The position numbers and the translations under genes were made by a program. From contig NW_026570267.1 of NCBI RefSeq assembly GCF_019649055.1, forward strand, positions 868,001 to 932,000: a stretch of DNA of 64,000 nucleotides, read 5' to 3'. Below are positions 37,001 to 48,180 of this stretch, one piece after another (the first letter of the stretch is position 1; each line of letters starts with the position of its first letter). The DNA comes from Paramacrobiotus metropolitanus (Eukaryota; Tardigrada; Eutardigrada; Parachela; Macrobiotidae). The notes below the pieces were generated by a model. That model was not told where the DNA came from. It was given only the letters and a program-made list of their open reading frames with translations, and searched no databases.

Positions 37001-39254
37001 ATGAATTTAAGAATTAGGGTGCGCCGTCAAACAAAAAGAGTGAATACCAAAAGATCGACATATGTAATACGTATTTCAAAATTTTTATTCTTTAAAGGGC
37101 AGAGGCGTGCCGTGCCCTGCGTTAACAAGTGAATCATAAAGACCTAAACATTGTAATCGTACCTATAGTTGTGCACGCTTAGTCACGATCAGGTTCTGCA
37201 AAATCGTTTATCAGTGCCATTCCAATGTAATTATTTTTCACAGCGTACGAGAAAATCTGCATGACTGACAGCGGTTTCATTGTTCGTTTACGTATGTGAG
37301 CAAGGTCACAAGAGCCTTAATAATTTATCTACAGCGCTAGCGCGAAAACGCTGAAACTGTTGAAATATTTGTAAAATGCTAACTTACCCAGGCAATAAAA
37401 AGCGTCTGGAAGAACCGCACCATTTCCAATGTAACCTGAAGGCTGATCGGTATCAGATTGTTGTACAGGATGAAAAATGTCAAGAAGCTAAATCCAAAAT
37501 TCTGAGATTCCAGCATCGGCTTTATATACCAGTCGGAAGTATGATAAGTTCTCCAGATCGCATTTCCCGAACCACTAATAATACATACGACCACTAGTAA
37601 AATAAACATGATGATAATTTGACGGTTGGCAACTTCATCCATTTGCGATCTTTTTAGAAGTAGCATCGCTCCTTTTTTGCTGTTTTGCACCAATTTGCTG
37701 TCGTCACCCGTATATACCGCTACACCATATATCCATTCGGAATTTTTCAACCGAGCCCCACGGAGCAGTAGCTGATCGGCATTTAGCGGTATAGTCTGGC
37801 CATTGTAATTTAGATTTCCCGTAAATTCATGTAAAAGTCGATTTGGAGCCTCGCATTCAATACTCGCAGCAATATTGAAATCAACTGCAGCTTCAGCACT
37901 GCTGTGACCATCATTCCGGCTAAAAAATGTATGCGTCTGCTCCAAAGCTGATCGTGTTTTTAGGCTTGTTTCTCCGTCCAGGTTAGCCGTTTCAATGTAG
38001 CAAATACCCTGCGGCTCACTGGAAGAGAGTAATATCAGATCAGCGGGAAATTCCTCATTAGAATGCACCTTAACGATGTCTCCAACGCGGATCAAGCGCC
38101 AGCGCACTGGTGTGAATTCGTTATTGCGCATAACCAAAGCAGTCCGATTGTTAACGTCATTATCTGAGATTCTTCGTTTAAAATCCTCAAAAATTTCCTT
38201 GCACGCCGAAACAAAAAGGATAAATGTCAGTGGAACGAGTGTGGTCCATCGACCTGCAATATAACGTTTGTTAGAATCGGCAGTAAAATGCTGTCTATCA
38301 TATTGCATAGAACTGAGGTTCACCGGTTTGAAATCTGTAAAATGAGAGTAAAAAAAATTACTAAGGTGGAGTGTCAAGGCCAGTAAATAAAAAATAAGTC
38401 GATGCGATCATTCGTGCTGGTATAATTTGTTAAAAAATGGCTTCGTTATCGATTGCGCAATTGGAGATCTTTCACACCGCCTTATCAGTCTCTGCCTGTG
38501 GGTAAAAGAGTACGAGTGCACTTTGATCGTTTTTGCAATTCACGGACATAAGATCACATTCTTAGACTGATAATCCACTATAAATGTGTAAGCATTGCAC
38601 CAGCAGGAATTCAGCAATTAAGAACTTTACCCGTCTGATAAAACGATAATTATGTCTAAGTTGGGATTGTACAGATAGTATTAAGTGTTGTAGCTAAATT
38701 TGTTTAACACAGCTGTTAACCTCTGTCGCAGTTAATATAATTATCATAAATTATGCGAGTCGAAAATCAGCAAACATCAAACAATTAAATAAAAAAAATC
38801 GGAATAAATTCGGCTCGTTAACTTATAAATTGAAATAAAAACATAAAGACCCAAAGCAAAAACAAATTTACATCGAATTCCGAAACTGGAAGGAAAACAA
38901 CATTTTACTATTTACAGTTCCACACGCAAGCACCAAAACTTCGCCATGAATGTCGAACATACCTGTGGGGGAAACATCGGGGATCTGCTGTAGGGCTGCG
39001 ATAAATGCAAAAAATGCGTTTGAGTATCGTCGGAAAGATTCAAAAAGGAAGAGGGGCAGGAATGAGAGAACGTTATACTTGGTCGTTCTGACAACATTCG
39101 TTTTGAATTTTCCCTGCTGGGCACTGTTGATCAAAACTGTCCGACTTAAAGATGCCATGGGAGCAGTACGTTGGCGTTCACCTAGGAGAGGCTTCGTCAG
39201 AGGCTCCGCAGTGGAAGTGGCCGAACTGGAACTATTCGTGGGAACCGTGACCAT
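34001..39254 (-). CDS. ATP8A: P4-ATPase phospholipid flippase, ATP8A type
   Basis: Flips phosphatidylserine to the cytosolic leaflet of Golgi, endosome and plasma membranes, normally with a CDC50 partner. Three exons (39254-38963, 38253-37388, 36424-34001) in consistent phase encode about 1193 aa, a usual length. Seen in order: LLQQIPDVSPTG near TM1-2; the actuator loop NLDGETSLK; NNLIPISLQVTLE, holding the PISL motif of TM4; the phosphorylation site FSDKTGTITENKM (Asp near 419); CKGADTVICDRL; LLGATAIEDRLQEGVPE; AIGDGANDVAMIQTAHVGVG; ten predicted membrane spans overall; and the C-terminal autoregulatory GYAFSQEENG, which marks ATP8A1/ATP8A2. The last exon is 2.4 kb without an intron. The frame stays open for some codons upstream of the chosen ATG at 39254, so an earlier start or upstream non-coding exon is possible. 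The gene is head to head with SPT4. Confidence 0.95.
36425..37387 (-). other. ATP8A intron 2 with repeated TTTTTAGTACTT
   Basis: A 963-bp intron. Near 36820-36880 the motif TTTTTAGTACTT recurs three times, and TATATGATTTTAGTATAC followed by ACTAAAATCATATA (36890-36930) forms an imperfect hairpin. Otherwise nothing recognised. Confidence 0.5.
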
Positions 39255-40238
39255 GACGATAATGAGTAACTCGCCCACCGCTGACTCGGATCCGTCATTC
39301 AAACTGACGCACAATAAGGGATCGTGTATCCGGTGAGCACTACGGTGATTTACCTCTCAACTGCTACCTGCTGGTGCCTTGTCGCGCGTAAAGGCAATAA
39401 ACTGCAGTGCATTGTTAAAAGCAGCCTGTAAAAATCCATTGGAATTCCGCACACGTCTGGGCTTTGTCACAAAATGGGTTCCAAAGTAAAGCACAGAAAA
39501 GAATCTCAGGGGATTGCTTACACTAATTACTGATTAAGGTAAACTGGGGTTGGCGTCAATGTCGGTCAATCAATCAAAGGTTCGGGAAGGCCTGTGAAGT
39601 CAATAAGAATACCGATTAAGATAAAAAAAATTTAAAAATCAGTTGAAAACACCAGCACTCTGTCTAAACTCTACATTTCACATTTCCAGGAACTGGTAAG
39701 ATATACCCATCTGCTGTAAAAGTCAAGTAAATATGAACTGTACGTTCACGGATTCTACCCAATAAAATTAAGTACTAAAAAAAATTTAAAATCGTATAGT
39801 AGCAGTATCGTACAGTATATTAACGCGCATTTACGGCATTTAATAGAGCGAAAAAGCTTTCGGAAATTTTTAGACATCCTTTCCGCAATAGCTCAACGTT
39901 TGAAGAGCTGTTCAACCGAAAACACCACCGACAAACTGTCCTTTTTAACATTATGCCAATCGCAGGATACCTTTGCGACGACCGGCCTTCCATCTCAAAG
40001 AAACCGCTGTCTCGTGGCGGGCTGCCTGGCCCGTGGCGAATAAAAGTTTAAACAGAAGGTTTTGTTAAATGTTGATTTTTCATTTGCGAATCAATCCAAA
40101 AATCCACTAAATTTGACAGTCGCGAATTTTCTCGTTTACTTGAGTGATATTTACGTTTGGAGATACACAGAATAATTCTAGACAAAGTTTTGTTGCTGAT
40201 TTTGTTTCTGGAGTTTTGGCCGAAACATATTCTTCGCG
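39255..40238. promoter_or_regulatory. Divergent intergenic region between ATP8A and SPT4
   Basis: About 985 bp separates the start codons of two genes transcribed away from each other, so promoters and 5' UTRs of both must lie here. The segment nearest ATP8A is less AT-rich. I cannot place transcription starts or transcription-factor sites with confidence. Confidence 0.45.
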
Positions 40239-41048
40239 ATGGCCGAATCAGCGCGCATGAACGAAGCCATCCCGAAGGACCTGCGGAATCTCCGTGCCTG
40301 CCTGTTGTGTTCTCTCATAAAAGTTGGTGATGGAAATTTGAATGCCAAATTAAAGCTACGCTGAAGTGCCAGCTTATTGCTTGTCTTCGTAGAGTTTCGA
40401 CCAGTTCCAGAAAACCGGTTGCGAGAACTGTGAAGAGTATCTGGCTATGCGTGGACAACCTGACGCTGTATATGAATACACCAGCTCCAATTTTGACGGG
40501 CAAGTAAAACCTCTGCTCAGTAACCATCGTATTTTTTTTTAATTTTGACAATGCGATTCTGAATTACTATTATCAACGGTTATTAACTGTTTTAGGTGTA
40601 TAGCCATGATGAATCCCACGCAGAGCTGGGTCTCCAAATGGCAGCGAATAGGTACGTAATCGGTAATAGTACGTAATACTATGCACAAGAAAACTCGAAC
40701 TAAAGTTTATTTTCTGTTATTAACCGTACAGAAATTGTATACTGCTCGAAAAAATTTTATCACGCATTTAAGATTTAAATCAAACAAATGTCAATAGTAC
40801 TGGTAAGTAGCAGTTTGAAAACTGTTACTCCAGAATTTAATGTGTTCATTTATAATTGATTAGTGCCGTATATCCCTGGAATGTATGCTGTCAGCGTTTC
40901 GGGTAAACTTCCTCCTGCCATCGTTCGAGAACTAAAAGTATGTAAAAAATTCATAAAAATGATATTTTATTCACTATAATTTATAGATGTATTTCAGGGC
41001 CATGGCATTCACTACAAGCCGCGAGATTCCACGCAGGGACCTGCATAA
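40239..41048 (+). CDS. SPT4: Transcription elongation factor SPT4 (DSIF small subunit)
   Basis: Zinc-binding partner of SPT5 in DSIF, which holds RNA polymerase II at promoter-proximal pauses and supports elongation. Five small exons (40239-40322, 40393-40499, 40596-40651, 40864-40937, 40998-41048) keep phase and encode 123 aa against 117 in human. Visible: IPKDLRNLRACLLCSLIK with the first CxxC, GCENC as the second CxxC of the zinc finger, YEYTSSNFDGCIAMMNP, SWVSKWQRI, YIPGMYAVSVSGKLPPAIV and the C-terminal HGIHYKPRD. Two introns are unusual: the first has donor GTTGGT, and the second starts GCAAGT, a GC-AG intron that is required to keep the conserved FDGCIAMM reading. It is head to head with ATP8A and tail to tail with JTB. 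Confidence 0.95.
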
Positions 41049-41226
41049 ATTATGTTTTCATTTTCGTATCGTCGGTGGAAGATGTGTTATGGATTTATTT
41101 CGAATGTTCGAATGTTTTTTCTGTTACCGGAACGGCAGACTTTGTTTTGGGACATGTGTACATTATCAGGTTGTCCTGATTTCCCACTTCTCACCAGCGT
41201 GAAATTGTCTACAGTTTTTAATTAAT

Positions 41227-41928
41227 TCAGCTTTGAATGCGTTGTTGTATTCTCAGAACATTCTGTTTCTGCAACATGTGATGTCTCCACAGAGTAACAC
41301 CACTGAACAGTATTGCACAAATAAAAGATAAAGCGGTAAATATCGTAAATTTCTGACTTTCCGTCTGTTGGCTCGTATCCGGTTTACACGATCGCCAAAA
41401 GCGAGCTGGTTTCTCACTCTCTCCCGTGCCTGCCAAACGACACTCCACCTGCTCTTTATAACCTGTTGGTTGACAGGATTCCATGCCAGAAGACGCTTCG
41501 AACTTGGAACAACGCTGGCACGGGTTCCGCACGGTGTGCGGAGTTCCAGCCTGGCAAGGACGTGAATCCGTCGAGGTGGCCAACACGCTGCTCGCCAATT
41601 TCCCCGCTGCTACACTGGTGTTCGAGGCAGTGGCAGAATTCCCCGCTGCGATTTTGGGATCCATGGCCATAGCATTGATAACAACACTACTTTTCTCGTC
41701 ACCAGATCCTTTGGGAACTTGTTCATCCCGCACTGCTGGTTGTAGCTGGGACGAGGATAGATTTGTGTTGAGTTCCGAGGCATATTTGATGTAGAGTATC
41801 ACGAAAACAGCCAAAACAATGGAGAATACAACGAGAGATCGTTTGATGTTACAGACACTGGCTGCAGCTATAAATGCGTTCTTAGCGGAAAGTAACCACG
41901 CATAAAGAAATGTTTCCGAAAGCTGCAT
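41227..41928 (-). CDS. JTB: JTB (jumping translocation breakpoint) family membrane protein
   Basis: JTB proteins are small single-pass membrane proteins linked to cytokinesis and mitochondrial function. This is one exon encoding 233 aa, longer than human JTB (146 aa). Seen: a basic, hydrophobic segment near 30-50 (signal anchor or signal peptide), a Ser/Thr/Ala-rich linker, the family cysteine domain (NPCQRCSKFEASSGMESCQP, then TGYKEQVEC and FWRSCK), and a C-terminal membrane span (FTIFTALSFICAILFSGVTL) followed by a short charged cytosolic tail. The cysteine spacing and the TGYKE element decide the family; the extra length is in the linker. Its 3' end faces that of SPT4, 178 bp away, and a minus-strand AATAAA near 41095 would place its 3' end just beyond the SPT4 stop. 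Confidence 0.85.
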   Translation of the reverse strand: MQLSETFLYAWLLSAKNAFIAAASVCNIKRSLVVFSIVLAVFVILYIKYASELNTNLSSSQLQPAVRDEQVPKGSGDEKSSVVINAMAMDPKIAAGNSATASNTSVAAGKLASSVLATSTDSRPCQAGTPHTVRNPCQRCSKFEASSGMESCQPTGYKEQVECRLAGTGESEKPARFWRSCKPDTSQQTESQKFTIFTALSFICAILFSGVTLWRHHMLQKQNVLRIQQRIQS

Positions 41929-42130
41929 TTCTGCTCTGTGAACATGATCCGGAGACTGCAGCTATAATATCAGGAACTCCAAATTATAAGTCTTCAGAAA
42001 ATCTCGCACAGAACAAAGCTATAGCTAGTGATTTATAATAATATTTCATTTGAAATCTGACTGTGCAAAATCAAAAAGGCATTTCAAACGATCAAAGAGA
42101 TCAAACATTCAAACACCTAAAATCAAAGTA

Positions 42131-43951
42131 CAAAGGACGCTCCAAAAGTAAGTTTCCCTATTTTGCCCATTTGAAGTAATAGTCATGTGATTTATTTTTT
42201 GTTGTGTAAGCAATTATGTAAACTAATTAGAGAAATAAGAATCAAAAGATTCAATGAGGAACTGGGAAAACGATAAACAGAATAGCAATACTACTTATTA
42301 ACTTATACACTAATTTCCACGAGTTTTTTTGAAGCTCGTTCTTTTTATTACCACTTCCGTCCCTGTTATAATCTCGACAGCAAATTTAAGTACCAGCTAC
42401 AAATACTGTTTTTAATATTACTGCAATGACAGAATGGTTTGAAAATTTCCGGAGGAGAGCAAACTTTTTTTTTCTCCACGACGCCGGAATCCTCTTTTTC
42501 AGCCTTCTTGCTGATATGAATCCAAAAGTTCTTGGCGTCAATAAAAAGGAAATTTTATGCGCAGTCATGCGGGTCTTGGACACAAATACAAAGGACGCTC
42601 CAAAAGTAACTTTCCCTATTTTGCCTCCCTGCCATTTGAAGTAATAAACATGTGATATATTTTTTGTTGTATAAGCAATTATGTAAACTAATTAGAGAAA
42701 TAAGAATCAAAAGATTTAATGAAGAACTGGGAAAACGAAAAACAAATTAGCAATACTACTTATACATTCATTTCCACGAGTTTTTTCGAAGCTCGTTCTT
42801 TTTATTACCACTTCCGTTCCTGTTGTAATTTCGGCAGCAAATTTAAAGTACCAGCTACAAATACTGTTTTTAATATTACTGCAATAACAGAAGGCTTTGA
42901 AAAATTTACGGAGGAGAGCAAACATTTTTTTTCTCCACGACGCCGGAATCCCCCTTTTCAGCCTTCTTGCTGATATGTATCCAAAAGTTCTTAACATCAA
43001 TAAAAAGGAAATTTCATGCGCAGTCATGAGGGTCTTGGACACAAAGAACTTCAAGTTGTACCGAGAGCAATAATGTTTTACAAGAAATTTTCGGTTTTTT
43101 ACCGTCTGGCAGCTTGAGCAGCTCTGTGGTTTTTCCACCTAGTCATCGACAGTTTCTACTTTTCTGGAAAAGCATTGCAAAGAAGTTATTTTGTTTCGTT
43201 CTTGGAATTAGGACAGAAAAGAATTCCTAATCTGATGATATTTGGTGCTTTCCGAAAATTGAGCAGGAAGACTGAGAAAAATAACAAAAACTGTCAGGGT
43301 AAAACCCGTGGCAAAGTGCCGAAAATCTTGGACGGCTTTCTGGGCAGTTCTTCTCCATTTGATTGTAGTTAGGTAGAGTTATATTTTATTTTAGTTCGTG
43401 AGTGAAGGACGTTTCTAAAAATATGGTTCATAAGAACTAAAAGCGTTCAAGCCGGGAGATACAAAATAGGGAAACTTACTTTTGGAGCGTCCTTTGTAAC
43501 TTCAAGTTGTACCGACAACAATAATGTTTTACAAGAAATTTTCGATTTTTTACCGTCTGGCACCTTGAGCAGCTGTGGTTTTTCCACCTAGTCATTGAGA
43601 GTTTTGACTTTTCTGGAAAAGCGTTGCAAAGAAGTTATTTTGTTTTGTTCTTGGAATTAGGACAGAAAAGAATTCCTAATCTGATGATATTTGGTGCTTT
43701 TCGAAAAGTGAGCAGGAAGACTGAGAAAAATAACAAAAACTGTCAGGGTAAAACCCGTGGCAAAGTGCTGAAAACCTTGAACCGCTTTCTCGGCAGTTGT
43801 TCTCCGTTTGATTGTAGTTAGGTAGAGTTACATTTTATTTTGGTTCGTTAATGAAGGACGTTTCTAAAAATATGGTTCATAAGAAATAAAAGCGTTCAAG
43901 CCGGGAGATACAAAATAGGGAAACTTACTAGTACTTTTGGAGCGTCCTTTG
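42131..43951. mobile_element. Outer mariner-like non-autonomous element, interrupted by its own kind
   Basis: Left part 42131-42588 and right part 43499-43951 together make an element of about 910 bp. The terminal inverted repeats of about 35 bp start CAAAGGACGCTCCAAAAGTA, and TA dinucleotides sit outside (42129-42130 and 43952-43953), as for the Tc1/mariner superfamily. The right repeat carries a small insertion (ACTAGTAC). No transposase is recognisable in any frame, so it is a non-autonomous derivative. A second copy is inserted in its middle. Confidence 0.88.
42589..43496. mobile_element. Inner copy of the same mariner-like element
   Basis: A 908-bp element, flanked by TA at 42587-42588 and 43497-43498, inserted in the centre of the outer copy. 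Its halves align closely with the outer halves: GGTCTTGGACACAAA occurs in both left halves and ACTTCAAGTTGTACCG in both right halves. The uninterrupted junction in this inner copy (ACACAAAGAACTTCAAG) shows what the outer one looked like before insertion, except GA where the insertion used TA. The open frames of 65-140 codons inside are shared between copies through DNA similarity and have no known domain. Confidence 0.9.
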
Positions 43952-44159
43952 TACTACCAAAACGACTTCCCCAGCGCGGTTGTCAGTCAAATCAAACAGT
44001 ATCGTTAATAATATATTTATCGTTAATATGTTTTATAAATTGTGTGCGAGTTCTCATACAAAAGCGTTTTCTTAAAATAATCTGTATGGAAGTATCTAAA
44101 TTTTTTATTGGAAAAACTAATCATAATTCCTTTACACTTTCAAATACAGTGTACAAACA

Positions 44160-44161
<2 letters not shown>

Positions 44162-44230
<69 letters not shown>
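44162..44230. repeat. (TA)n microsatellite
   Basis: About 69 bp of pure alternating TA. Probably highly variable between individuals, and its length here may be affected by assembly. Confidence 0.98.
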
Positions 44231-44231
<1 letters not shown>

Positions 44232-47200
44232 TCGTATAATGCAGAATATGTTTGTTTGCCAGAAGTATTTGGTGCATATACAACAAATGCGTCTGGTAAT
44301 TCGGGTCACCGAGGTAAAATCACGGCTTGCAGCTAGAGACCCGATATACATTTTCATTTCCATTATTAGTTTGCCTTATGATTTTTGCTGTCTCGAAATG
44401 GGAAAAAATTTACTGGTTTATCAATGCGACTATATGTTAATATTTAAAATCCTTAAATGAGAACTTCGACCAGTTCCATGATCTATAGTTCATTTGGCGT
44501 GACCTTTATTAATTATTAACTTAAGTAGAAGCTTGGATAGCTGTGTAAACATCCGTTCTTCCACCGAGAGACACCAGCTCGATCGCCTTTTACATTCTTG
44601 ATTCTGATTAAAACAACTGTTAGCTGCAGAAAAGAGATCGACACACACGAGACCACACCTGAACCTAGCTACCGCCTGAACCATTATACAGTTCACTATT
44701 TCCGGCAGAGGTATAATTATACACCCTGTGACCTGTGTCGTAAAAATACTGACAAACCGTCACTTAAAGCTGAGAAGTCGAAACTACAGTATGTTGAATT
44801 TCTTATTTTAATATGTTCATGCTATAGTTCTTATAACAATATTTTGTACCTATTTGTACCGCTCCACCATATTTGTACCGCTCCACCATATTTTGTAACA
44901 AAATATGGTGGAGCGCTTCTGTAGACTGTAAGCAGCATGTACAGCGCCAATGCGCCATGGCTCAGGTTGGTATACAAACAATAAAAGCCATGCAATTGTC
45001 ACTTGCTGTGGATCTGCTCTTATTAACGCTGAACCAGGAGGTTCAGTTTTTGCTTCCACGTTTTATGGAGCGAATTAGGGGTTCACTGTAAGCTTGTGTT
45101 CAAGGGAATGGTACCACCTTTGCGGCTACACAGGCGATCATACAGCCTTAAACTTTAGTACAAAGTATTGTTCTCCGGGGTTTAAAGCGCACTGTCAAGC
45201 ATGCTGATAAAGTGATCGGCAGCTGCGTAACCTTTTGAAAAATCACATTAATTCAGTAGCACAGCTCTGCACTGTTCGTACGTATACATACATAAATGTT
45301 ATTTACATTGTGGTGCCAGTAAGCGAATGCTGGCAATAATGTAATCCTGCTATGGCAATCAACCGAACAACCGTTGTGTTGCTTATAATTCCAACATAGG
45401 CGTCTCTCGATCTGGATGGAGCCGTGTATTGTTCTGCCGGTTGAAGATGCTGGGTGCGTTTCCGTGCGCGCGCCCCGTACCCGACACAGCCGACCGCATC
45501 GACAACTATATGGTTAATTTCCTATATTATCAGCAGTAACGAGCGGCGCAAAGATAGAAAATTAAGGACGAGCACCCGCATACACGGCAATTCAGTTGCG
45601 GGAGCGGGAATATATGTAATACATATATATGGTATACACACGTCGGCCCTTTCCAGTTTGTGCACTCCTGTTCCGACAATCAATCGAGTCCAGCTTGACA
45701 AGCTTTTCTCGCGCGTCTGAGCTGTAAATCTCCGTATTGGATCCATAGGATGTTTTCCATGTTAGAGACTACATTATATTGGGGGCGATTGAAAATGCCG
45801 TAACGTCGTAATGCAAAATGTGTACGTCGTCGTCGCCGGCAACAGCAGTTCAGTCCCAGCCGGGCCTACAGATATAACGTGACATAATATCGGCTCGCTG
45901 CTGGAAGCCGTGCAGCGCGGCAATGTTGTACAGCTAGCCGGTCTGCCCGCCGCGTCTGACAGCTTTCTCCATCACCGATCGTGCACGACTGTGTATGTGT
46001 ATGTAGTAACTTCCTTGGCAGGATTTGCCCGTTGCTTTTCCGGAGACATTTCCCTTTGCACATTTCAAGAAGATGTTAACAATCATCGTTATTTAATAGC
46101 GCCCAATAGTTATGCCGGTTTTCTTACCAATTGCTCCTCTCAAGCTTTTCCCGTCGATACCGGTTGTCCTTCAGCCGTTTAGCTGCCGTAGCACATACAT
46201 GTATTCTATATACACATCGGCCCAGCTGATTACCCCGGAATAGGTGCAACATCGACTTGAATTTAAAGAATGTACTCCTTGCTCTTGTGATAAATCACGC
46301 TGCGCAGGCGTCTGGCTAATTTATATTGCGTGAGCAGACCAGACAATTTGCCTTCCATGTATTGTGGATGATGAGTTAATCAGGCATTCATCGAGGAAAT
46401 TTAGCGATGTTCCTTTCTTGATAATGATGCAAATCTGTCTTCTACCAGCATCCGTTATGCAGCAGCACGAAGACGTTTTATACAAGGACGAACTGAGTGA
46501 CCTTTTGGATTTAGTTTTCAGCGAAGCTGGCAAACCGGTATAGTAAACAACATATATTAATGTAATACTTTGGTGCAAGTCATGTATATAGCAGGGTACT
46601 TTTTCTGTTTGCACATGCCGGTAAAATAAACTCAGCGTTCTAATAATCAATTTTCGCTGTGCATTCCACATGCCTCCGCACTGACTTGCGCGATATACGA
46701 GTACTTGCGCCATTTTGTAAAAACACTTGTACAAAAATGTTAAAAAATGGATGATGTTACTGTCAGAGAGTCCATTTGTTTTTAGCCTAACTACACGATT
46801 ACGTTACAGATCCGCTTTATACAAACTTGGGCATGGTACTCGTACTGACTGACAGTTTTTTTCGTGCTTTTTAAACGCAAAAAAGCCTTGTTAACGAGAA
46901 AACTTTTTAATCAACTTCTGCATACTTTGTCGGTATATGTTTCATGTTTAAATGTATAATTAGAACGGAAATTCTCAAGCCAATGTCGCGTACGCAATAG
47001 CTGGTGATGATGTGTCTGGTGATTGCTCGCATCCGGCATCGTATGCGTTGCTTCTAACATCGCGAAAAAACTCGAGGAAGTTGTCCTATTGGCACCCGCC
47101 AATTAGTTTGGAAATACACACATTACATTTCTAAGAAGTCAGCAATAAAACTCCTGCTTGGTCTGATAGGACTTCCCTCACGGGATCAGTTGCGGCTGCG

Positions 47201-48180
47201 GGGCAAGAGCGTGAGTATGTTTATCGAGCCTACTGATACTCCATGGGGGAAGAGCGGCATTACGATAACAATCGATTTTCAGACGAGAAAAACTGCTTAG
47301 ATGCTCTTTTCCTCGTTCAGTGACCCGATTTTGGCCATACAATTTTTACACATCTTCAAGTTTTTTCTTTCCGTGGTTCAGTAAATTTTATGTAACGCTA
47401 TTCTGTCTGTATTTGGAATGTACTCGATCTGCCTTCTTTAATTATTGTTGCAGATGCTGATCAACCCAAGCACTACTCGCAGCAAATAATTTTACTTTTT
47501 CCATCGGGAAAAAAATGAAATAGCAAGCCAGAAATATGTGCTTTTGTGTACTACAGCATAAATTATTATCTGTAATTGTAATTCAAAATAGGTACTACAG
47601 TTGACTGATTTTGTCAACCACATTTTGAACCTGTAGTTAATAAAAGTGCAGGGGATAATAATGCTAAGTCCATGCGACTTACAGTACTTTTGAAAACTTA
47701 TAGCGTACACGTGCAAGACCGGAAACCGTAATTCACATTTCTGACGTCGTACGGCAAATCTGACTTGATTACTTGATTCGAGCAACAGAATTCTGCAGTC
47801 CGAAAACTGTTTAGTTAACACCTCTGGAATCTCGGTGTACCAGTGACAGCAGTTTTACCGAGGCTATTAATATTGTCAATACGTTTGTGTCAGCGGAGTA
47901 CATGTAAAACTATTACGAACTATAAAAACGAAAAAAGTTTGGAGATTTACTTATAATATTATATGCATCATGCGTGCGCTCCACCTAGATGCGAGACTGT
48001 ATCGCATGCGCGAAAAGTAGAACTGCCTGTGTGAAAACTTTGCAAAGCTATTGTTGTTTGTCAATAATGTATTGATTGCTAGGTTTCATCCAGTACACAA
48101 CGTGTATCCTGAATTCCCAATTATGATGACAGCACCCGGATAAGCCATTCATCATATCTGATGGGATCGAACAGGAAAAT
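44231..48180. other. Intergenic upstream of the receptor gene
   Basis: About 4 kb with no recognised gene apart from the hairpin described separately. The stretch 45400-46100 is less AT-rich and could contain a promoter or untranslated exon for the receptor gene that begins at 48181, but no splice chain could be demonstrated. Open frames of up to 137 codons (46321-46734, minus) lack domains. Confidence 0.4.
44852..44916. repeat. Tandem duplication plus hairpin
   Basis: A 19-bp unit (ATTTGTACCGCTCCACCAT) is directly repeated and immediately followed by an inverted copy, CAAAATATGGTGGAGCG. The result is a strong stem with a 3-4 base loop. It looks like the product of slippage next to a palindrome. 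Confidence 0.85.

Noticed and set aside
42716-43138. 140-codon minus-strand frame in the nested element, considered as transposase
   Set aside because: No DDD/DDE signature or helix-turn-helix is visible, and similarity between the copies is equally high at the DNA level outside frames.
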